Part shown: piece after piece, positions 58,540-64,000 of the stretch
Position numbering within the stretch: the stretch's first letter is position 1
Layout: each line of letters starts with the position of its first letter
Assembly: GCF_013337045.2 (NCBI RefSeq)
Contig: NZ_CP118259.1
Location: forward strand, 3,117,001 to 3,181,000
Origin: Agrobacterium vitis
GTDB lineage: Bacteria > Pseudomonadota > Alphaproteobacteria > Rhizobiales > Rhizobiaceae
Direction: 5' to 3'
Length of the DNA: 64,000 bases
Notes under the pieces: generated by a model
Database searches by the model: none
What the model saw: only the letters and a program-made list of their open reading frames with translations
Told to the model about the DNA's origin: nothing
Translations under genes and position numbers: made by a program

Positions 58540-58567
58540 ATGCCGCCCTGCCTAAGCAGGGCGGCAT
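58540..58567 (-). terminator. Hairpin terminator of the OFA-family transporter gene
   Basis: ATGCCGCCCTGC (58540-58551) pairs exactly with 58556-58567, loop CTAA. It lies 12 bases past the transporter stop on the minus strand. The downstream T-run is weak. Confidence 0.75.
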
Positions 58568-58578
58568 GGCAAGGTTGG

Positions 58579-60237
58579 TCAGCCAAACAGCACCAGCGTG
58601 CTGCGCAGAGTGACCCAGACGCCCCAGAGCAAGGGAATGCCGACAACGGCCCAGGCGAGCGCCGCCTTGGCGTCGAAACCGCCTTTGCCAATGCCGAAGG
58701 AGCCGGTCGGGCCAGCACTGGCGGCAGCAGTCTTGGCCTGAAGGGCGGCAACCTCGTCATCCGACATGAACCATTTCTCCGGCAATGGACGGATCAGGGC
58801 ATTGGCGACCAGACCAAGCGCCAACATCCCTGCCAGGATATACATCGTGCCGGTGTAAAGTGCGGGACCGGGGGAAACCCCGGCAGCAATCTGGGCTTCG
58901 CGGATATAGTTGACCACGACAGGACCGACAATGCCCGCCGTTGCCCAGGCGGTCAGCAACCGGCCATGAATGGCGCCCACGAATTGCGTTCCGAAAATAT
59001 CGGCGAGATAGGCCGGAATGGTGGCAAAGCCGCCGCCATACATCGACAGAATGACGCCGAAAGCCAGAACGAACAGCGCCTTGGAGCCCAGACCCGCCAA
59101 GGTCGGTGCCAGCGCATACAGCAGGATGCCGAGCAGGAAAAAACAGTAATAGGTGTTCTTGCGCCCGATCTTGTCCGACATCGACGCCCAGAAAAACCGT
59201 CCGCCAATGTTGAACAGCGACAACAATCCGGTAAATCCGGCAGCGATGGCGGCAATCTGTGCCTTTTGCGCGGTATCCAGTTGCGAGAATGTCAGGTCCG
59301 GCAGACCGATCAGCGAGCCGGCGAAAATTTCCTGCAGCATGGGCGAGGCCATGCCGATCACTCCGATACCCGCCGAAACATTCAGGCAGAGCACAGCCCA
59401 GATCAGCCAGAATTGCGGGGTCTTGTGAGCATCACGCAGATGCACGTGGCGATGGGTAATCATGCTGCTCTTGGCAACAGGCGGGGTCCAACCTTCTGGA
59501 CGCCAGCCAGCCGGGGGAATGCGGTAACCGAAAGCGCCGCCCATCATGAAGACGAAATAGATGGCAGCCATGACTACGAACGTCTGCCAGACGCCCGGCC
59601 CGGCATCGGAACGGAACACACCCATCAGCAGGTTGGCAAGCGGCGCACCGATCATCGCCCCGCCGCCAAAGCCCATGATTGCCATGCCGGTCGCCATGCC
59701 CCGCCGGTCGGGAAACCATTTGATCAGCGTAGACACCGGAGAAATATAGCCGAGGCCAAGCCCGATACCGCCGATCACACCCGCACCGATCCACATCAGC
59801 CAGAGTTGATGGGTGAAAACGCCCAGCGCCGCGACCAGAATGCCGCCGCACCAGCAGCAGGCCGAAACAAACCCGGCACGGCGCGGGCCGACCCGCTCCA
59901 GCCACCCACCCCAAAGCGCTGCGGAACAGCCGAGCAGGACGAAGAACAATGTGTAGATCCAGCCGAGGTCGGCAACCCGCCAATTGCACTCGGTGGTGAA
60001 CAGCGCGCCGACAAGCGACAAGCCTGCGCAGGTTGCTGGCACCGTGGTACCCAATGCCTTGCTAAGCGGCAGCCAGAAGACGCTAAAGCCATAGGCCATG
60101 CCGATGCAAAGATGAATGGCAAGCGCTGCTGGCGGCACCAGCCAACGATTAAAACCCGGTTTTGCAATGATCCGTTCCCGATCAAGCAAACCGGCAGATG
60201 ATGACAGCGCTGTCCCCGGCGCATTCGTAACTGCCAT
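58579..60237 (-). CDS. OFA-family MFS transporter (oxalate/formate type)
   Basis: The protein has 552 residues. The ATG at 60237 follows GGAGGG at 6 bases. Twelve membrane helices fit the layout, with a cytoplasmic loop of about 60 residues between helices 6 and 7 (IPPAGWRPEGWTPP). It has the signature GMAYGFSVFWLPL, WFPDRRGMATG and GRFFWASMSDKIGRK, and an ISMYGGGFATIPAYLAD segment. The family includes the oxalate/formate antiporter OxlT and others. Being next to formate dehydrogenase genes, formate or oxalate transport is a fair inference. A YhjX-like or other anion role is possible. Confidence 0.88.
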   Translation of the reverse strand: MAVTNAPGTALSSSAGLLDRERIIAKPGFNRWLVPPAALAIHLCIGMAYGFSVFWLPLSKALGTTVPATCAGLSLVGALFTTECNWRVADLGWIYTLFFVLLGCSAALWGGWLERVGPRRAGFVSACCWCGGILVAALGVFTHQLWLMWIGAGVIGGIGLGLGYISPVSTLIKWFPDRRGMATGMAIMGFGGGAMIGAPLANLLMGVFRSDAGPGVWQTFVVMAAIYFVFMMGGAFGYRIPPAGWRPEGWTPPVAKSSMITHRHVHLRDAHKTPQFWLIWAVLCLNVSAGIGVIGMASPMLQEIFAGSLIGLPDLTFSQLDTAQKAQIAAIAAGFTGLLSLFNIGGRFFWASMSDKIGRKNTYYCFFLLGILLYALAPTLAGLGSKALFVLAFGVILSMYGGGFATIPAYLADIFGTQFVGAIHGRLLTAWATAGIVGPVVVNYIREAQIAAGVSPGPALYTGTMYILAGMLALGLVANALIRPLPEKWFMSDDEVAALQAKTAAASAGPTGSFGIGKGGFDAKAALAWAVVGIPLLWGVWVTLRSTLVLFG

Positions 60238-60519
60238 AAATATCCCTCCTCGTGCTTCTATCCAAATGGAGGCCCCAGCCATATTTGGAGAAGTCGTTGC
60301 TCAAACAAAAAACCAGTGCATGATGGCATGAACCAAGTGAATGCATCACGACACTGGTTGGCTTGTCCATTCCCACCACTATCTGTAGCGGGCAGCGCAA
60401 CTGCCACCGCCACACATAGCGCGTCTGTCGAATGGCCAGATATGGCCCTAATCAACCTGTTCAAATCTTTAGATTATTTGGCGCCACGCACACTATGCCG
60501 TCGCCCGTTCGGTCGGCCT

Positions 60520-60792
60520 TCAGACTGTCCCCTGCCCCGCCATGCCAAAGGCCTCGGCACTATTGTCCACTGGACGCTTGATCAGTTTCGCCGCCTCGAT
60601 CACCAGCGGGTCAAATCCATCTCGACCGGTATCAATCATCTCGAAGAACTGACGGCGCATGCGCGGTTCCCAGAACTTGTTGATATGGGTCGCCACGCCC
60701 TGCACCCGCTCATGCTCCGGCTGCGTATTGAAGAACTGGGCGATCTGGTTTGCCATGCGGATCAGTTTTTCAGCAATATGGTCATGCGACAT
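60520..60792 (-). CDS. fdsD: Formate dehydrogenase delta subunit
   Basis: The protein has 90 residues. IRMANQIAQFF at about 11-21 and NKFWEPRMRRQF at about 38-49 are the FdsD hallmarks; the rest is helical. FdsD is the small subunit of the soluble NAD-dependent formate dehydrogenase and may aid assembly. The first bases overlap fdhD by 11, so they are translated together. It ends the visible fds operon. Confidence 0.92.
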   Translation of the reverse strand: MSHDHIAEKLIRMANQIAQFFNTQPEHERVQGVATHINKFWEPRMRRQFFEMIDTGRDGFDPLVIEAAKLIKRPVDNSAEAFGMAGQGTV

Positions 60793-61648
60793 CGGCGGAA
60801 ACCCCGGATACTATGCGGTCAGGATGGGTAAAGACTTCAAAATCATCGCCACGGGCAATGCCGATCAGGGTCATGCCCGCCGCCTGCGCCGTGCGGATGG
60901 CTAGCGCGGTTGGCGCGGAAATCGCCAACAGGATCGGCGCGCCCAGCATGGCCGCCTTTTGCACCATCTCGACCGACAGCCGACTGGTAACCACCACCAC
61001 ACCGTCTTCGCCCCGGCGTCCGGCCTTCAAGACAGCACCGACCAATTTATCAAGAGCATTGTGACGCCCCACATCTTCCCGGATCGCCAACAGGCCTTCG
61101 CCGGGAATGAAGAAACCGGCACCATGCACCGCATGGGTTTGCCGGTTGAGCGCCTGCGCCCGGCTGAGCGCATCGACAGCCTCACGGATATCCGCCGGTG
61201 TCAGCGTCAATCCCCCGGTTACTTTAGGCACATCCCGGCTGGCCTGTTCGATCGACTCAATCCCACAGAGGCCGCAGCCGACCGGCCCCGCCATGCGACG
61301 GCGACGGGTCGTCAGAGCTTCCGCTGTTGTATCAACCAAAGTCACCTGCACATCGATGCCACTTGCCGCCTCGACCGGTTCGATGGCCAGAACCTCATCC
61401 AGACGGGTAATAATGCCCTCGGCCAGCGAAAAGCCCAGCGCAAAATCCTCGAGATCGGCGGGTGTCGCCATCATCACCGCATGGGTGGAACCGCCATAGG
61501 AAAAGGCCACCGGCACTTCCTCCGGCACGATCCGGTGGGCCTGCGTGGTCATTCCCTGGCGATACTGCAACTGTGGCACGAGGCAGGTGGTTTTCATCTC
61601 CGTCATGACGGCAAAACCCTCTTCCCCGCTATCCTCCCTGGCCGCCAT
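60782..61648 (-). CDS. fdhD: Formate dehydrogenase accessory sulfurtransferase FdhD
   Basis: The protein has 288 residues from ATG 61648; ATG 61606 gives 274. The FdhD domain has the PEEVPVAFSYGGSTHAVMMATP start, the catalytic CGLC motif (GPVGCGLCGIES) and later REDVGRHNALDK. FdhD transfers sulfur from IscS to the molybdenum cofactor (bis-MGD) before insertion in formate dehydrogenase. The start directly follows the stop of the catalytic subunit. Both cysteines are in place, so it is likely active. Confidence 0.93.
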   Translation of the reverse strand: MAAREDSGEEGFAVMTEMKTTCLVPQLQYRQGMTTQAHRIVPEEVPVAFSYGGSTHAVMMATPADLEDFALGFSLAEGIITRLDEVLAIEPVEAASGIDVQVTLVDTTAEALTTRRRRMAGPVGCGLCGIESIEQASRDVPKVTGGLTLTPADIREAVDALSRAQALNRQTHAVHGAGFFIPGEGLLAIREDVGRHNALDKLVGAVLKAGRRGEDGVVVVTSRLSVEMVQKAAMLGAPILLAISAPTALAIRTAQAAGMTLIGIARGDDFEVFTHPDRIVSGVSADVA

Positions 61649-61649
61649 C

Positions 61650-64000
61650 CTATTCCGCTGCTTCCAGCTTGCCGGAAATCCGGCGGGACTGGCGCGACAG
61701 TTCATCATAGTCCCGCTGCCATTCCGTCGGGCCGTTTGAGGGCGAAACCTGCACTGCGGTCACCTTATATTCCGGGCAATTGGTCGCCCAGTCGGAATAA
61801 TCTGTCGTGATGACATTGGCCTGCGTATCGGGGTGATGGAAGGTGGTATAGACCACGCCCGGTGCGACGCGATCAGTGATCAATGCCCGTAGCGTTGTAT
61901 CACCGGAGCGGCTGGCCAGCTTGATCCAGTCTCCTTCCTTGATACCGCGCTGTTCGGCATCATGCGGATGGATTTCCAGCCGGTCTTCGCCATGCCAGAC
62001 GGTATTTTCGGTGCGCCGCGTCTGCGCGCCGACATTATACTGCGACAGAATGCGACCGGTGGTCAGCAGCAGCGGGAAACGCGGGCCGGTCCGCTCGTCC
62101 GTCGCCACATATTCGGTGCGGATAAACTTACCCTTGCCACGCACGAAGCCATCGACATGCATGATCGGCGAACCAAGTGGATGTTGCTCATTGCACGGCC
62201 ATTGCACCGACCCCTTTTCCTCCAGCATCTCATAGGAAACACCGGCGAAGCTTGGCGTCGTCGCAGCGATTTCCGCCATGATCTCCGACGGATGGCTGTA
62301 ATTCCAGGCAAGCCCCATGGCCTGCGCCATTTTCTGGGTCACTTCCCAGTCGCTATAGCCATTCTTCGGGCTCATCACCTTGCGCACCCGGTTGATGCGT
62401 CGCTCGGCATTGGTAAATGTGCCGTCCTTTTCCAGGAAGGTCGAGCCCGGCAGGAAGACATGGGCGTAATTGGCGGTCTCATTCAAAAACAGATCGTGGA
62501 CCACCACGCATTCCATCGCCGCCAGTCCTGCCGAAACATGCTTGGTATCCGGGTCGGATTGCAAGATATCCTCACCCTGGACGTAAAGCCCCTTGAACGT
62601 GCCTTCCACCGCCGCATCCAGCATATTGGGAATGCGCAGGCCCGGCTCGTTGTTCAGCGTCACACCCCAGAGCTTCTCGAAGGTCTCGCGGGTAGCATCG
62701 TCGGAAATATGCCGATAGCCCGGCAGCTCATGGGGGAAAGAGCCCATGTCGCAGGAGCCCTGCACATTATTCTGTCCACGCAACGGGTTCACCCCGACAC
62801 CAGGACGGCCGATATTGCCGGTCGCCATGGCCAGATTGGCAATCGCCATGACAGTGGTCGAGCCCTGGCTATGTTCGGTCACACCGAGCCCGTAATAGAT
62901 AGCGCCATTACCGCCGGTGGCATAAAGTCTTGCCGCACCACGCAGATCGGCAGCGGGAACGCCGGTAAACGCCTCAGTTGCTTCCGGGCTGTGCTGAGGT
63001 TCGGCCACAAAAGCCGCCCAATCCTCAAATTCCGACCAGTCGCAGCGCTCACGGATAAAGGCTTCGTTGGCCAGACCTTCGGTGACGATCACATGCGCCA
63101 GCGCCGTCAGCACGGCAACATTGGTGCCGGGCTTCAGCGGCAGATGGAAAGCCGCCTCGACATGCGGCGTCTTGACCAGATCGATGCGGCGCGGATCGAT
63201 AACGATCAGCTTCGCGCCCTTCCGCAGCCGTTTCTTCAGCCGCGACCCAAACACCGGATGACCATCGGTCGGATTGGCACCGATCACGAGCACCACATCG
63301 GAATGCTCGACACTGTCGAAATCCTGCGTACCCGCCGACGTCCCGAAGGCTTGGCCCAGACCATAACCGGTTGGCGAATGGCAGACACGGGCGCAGGTAT
63401 CGACATTGTTATTGCCAAAGCCAGCCCGGATCAGCTTCTGCACCAGATAGGTTTCTTCATTGGTGCAGCGCGAGGAGGTAATGCCGCCAATGGAATCGCG
63501 ACCATATTGATATTGCAGCCGCTTGAATTCGGAGGCCACATGGGCAAAGGCCTCCTCCCAGGTCACTTCCCGCCAGGGATCAGTAATTTTCTCGCGAACC
63601 ATCGGGTTGAGGATGCGATCCTTGTGGCTGGCATAGCCATAGGCAAACCGGCCCTTGACGCAGGAATGGCCGCGATTGGCCTTACCGTCTTTCCACGGCA
63701 CCATGCGCACCAGTTCTTCGCCGCGCATTTCCGCCTTGAAAGAGCAGCCAACGCCGCAATAGGCGCAGGTCGTCACCAGCGAATGCTCCGGCTGGCCAAT
63801 GGCGATGACGGATTTCTCCGTCAGTGTCGCAGTCGGACATGCCTGCACGCAGGCCCCGCAGGAAACGCATTCCGATTCCAGAAACGCCTCATGAGCACCG
63901 GGCGAGACCCGGCTACCGAAGCCGCGCCCCTCAATGGTCAGTGCAAACGTCCCTTGCACTTCCTCGCAGGCCCGCACACACCGCGAACAGACAATGCATT
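61650..64000 (-). CDS. fdsA: Formate dehydrogenase catalytic (alpha) subunit, cut at the right edge
   Basis: At least 783 residues are visible; the gene continues past 64000 because Cys-x2-Cys-x2-Cys of a ferredoxin-type site lies at the very edge. A second 4Fe-4S site (ECVSCGACVQACP) follows, then the molybdopterin-binding MopB domain with its own cluster site (CAYCGVGCSF) and C-terminal MoCo-dinucleotide domain. It oxidises formate to CO2 in an NAD-linked complex with fdsB and fdsG, which should be upstream off the window. The codon for the metal ligand (Cys or Sec) is at CARVCHSPTGYG, a Cys form. Confidence 0.95.
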   Translation of the reverse strand, partial: CIVCSRCVRACEEVQGTFALTIEGRGFGSRVSPGAHEAFLESECVSCGACVQACPTATLTEKSVIAIGQPEHSLVTTCAYCGVGCSFKAEMRGEELVRMVPWKDGKANRGHSCVKGRFAYGYASHKDRILNPMVREKITDPWREVTWEEAFAHVASEFKRLQYQYGRDSIGGITSSRCTNEETYLVQKLIRAGFGNNNVDTCARVCHSPTGYGLGQAFGTSAGTQDFDSVEHSDVVLVIGANPTDGHPVFGSRLKKRLRKGAKLIVIDPRRIDLVKTPHVEAAFHLPLKPGTNVAVLTALAHVIVTEGLANEAFIRERCDWSEFEDWAAFVAEPQHSPEATEAFTGVPAADLRGAARLYATGGNGAIYYGLGVTEHSQGSTTVMAIANLAMATGNIGRPGVGVNPLRGQNNVQGSCDMGSFPHELPGYRHISDDATRETFEKLWGVTLNNEPGLRIPNMLDAAVEGTFKGLYVQGEDILQSDPDTKHVSAGLAAMECVVVHDLFLNETANYAHVFLPGSTFLEKDGTFTNAERRINRVRKVMSPKNGYSDWEVTQKMAQAMGLAWNYSHPSEIMAEIAATTPSFAGVSYEMLEEKGSVQWPCNEQHPLGSPIMHVDGFVRGKGKFIRTEYVATDERTGPRFPLLLTTGRILSQYNVGAQTRRTENTVWHGEDRLEIHPHDAEQRGIKEGDWIKLASRSGDTTLRALITDRVAPGVVYTTFHHPDTQANVITTDYSDWATNCPEYKVTAVQVSPSNGPTEWQRDYDELSRQSRRISGKLEAAE

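Noticed and set aside
58513..60201. 562-codon plus-strand frame opposite the OFA transporter
   Set aside because: The product is highly charged and low in hydrophobic residues, typical of an antisense shadow; the minus-strand transporter has full family motifs.
63975..63977. GTG as a start codon of the formate dehydrogenase alpha subunit
   Set aside because: It is the internal Val of CVRACEE in a ferredoxin-type cluster site. The gene continues past the right edge.

Overview
The window is chromosomal DNA of an alphaproteobacterium of the Rhizobiaceae (Rhizobium / Agrobacterium / Allorhizobium / Sinorhizobium group). The evidence is the chemotaxis gene order icpA-STAS-cheY1-cheA-cheW-cheR-cheB-cheY2-cheD-cheT-fliF-visN-visR, the glycine-type 5-aminolevulinate synthase (hemA), the aerobic cobaltochelatase pair cobS/cobT, and the ftsEX-ydcF-plsC and tyrC-hisC neighbourhoods. 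No species call is made. Most of the window is dense housekeeping sequence with short gaps. I see no prophage, insertion sequence, CRISPR array or recognisable defence island.

Layout. 1-6.4 kb: a 5' fragment of hpt, a membrane protein, ftsEX, a YdcF-like protein, plsC, a ChaC-like gamma-glutamylcyclotransferase and a DUF2125 protein. 6.4-12.1 kb: tyrC and hisC (overlapping), a methyltransferase divergent from gloB, a DUF985 cupin, a cytochrome b561 and a DMT exporter. 12.2-21.1 kb: a DUF3108 protein, rpmB with a clear promoter, a YhhQ-type queuosine precursor transporter, a phytase-like secreted protein, cobT, cobS, a J-domain protein, bolA, aroB and aroK. 21.4-29.7 kb: a 52-residue membrane peptide, xerD, accA, an L,D-transpeptidase, a TusA-like protein, a CobW-family GTPase with a long His/Asp tract, a D-Ala-D-Ala carboxypeptidase, an M20 amidohydrolase and tRNA-Arg(CCT).

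29.8-43.6 kb: an AI-2E-family permease, then on the minus strand the LuxR-type motility regulators visR and visN, fliF with an intrinsic terminator, and the full che operon headed by a soluble globin-type receptor. In Sinorhizobium meliloti visR is followed by flhB and the rest of the flagellar genes; here the cluster ends at visR. 44.3-48.1 kb: dxr, a class C beta-lactamase-like hydrolase, and hemA with an FNR/FixK-type box upstream. 48.8-55.5 kb: a glycine-zipper lipoprotein and the tamA-tamB pair. 56.2-58.5 kb: a soluble double-PAS chemoreceptor with its own cheW and a strong terminator. 58.6-64 kb: an OFA-family MFS transporter, then fdsD, fdhD and the catalytic subunit of an NAD-type formate dehydrogenase that runs off the right edge.

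The least explained signals are non-coding. A palindromic element recurs at about 24.1, 27.0, 31.8 and 56.1 kb, each time next to the 5' end of a gene and twice exactly 11 bases from a start codon. A pseudoknot that would enclose the start codon precedes the queuosine precursor transporter. Several perfect inverted repeats lie in otherwise empty gaps. No wholly new gene system is evident. Start codons were chosen by eye from Shine-Dalgarno sequences and family lengths, and family assignments rest on recognised motifs, not on searches.
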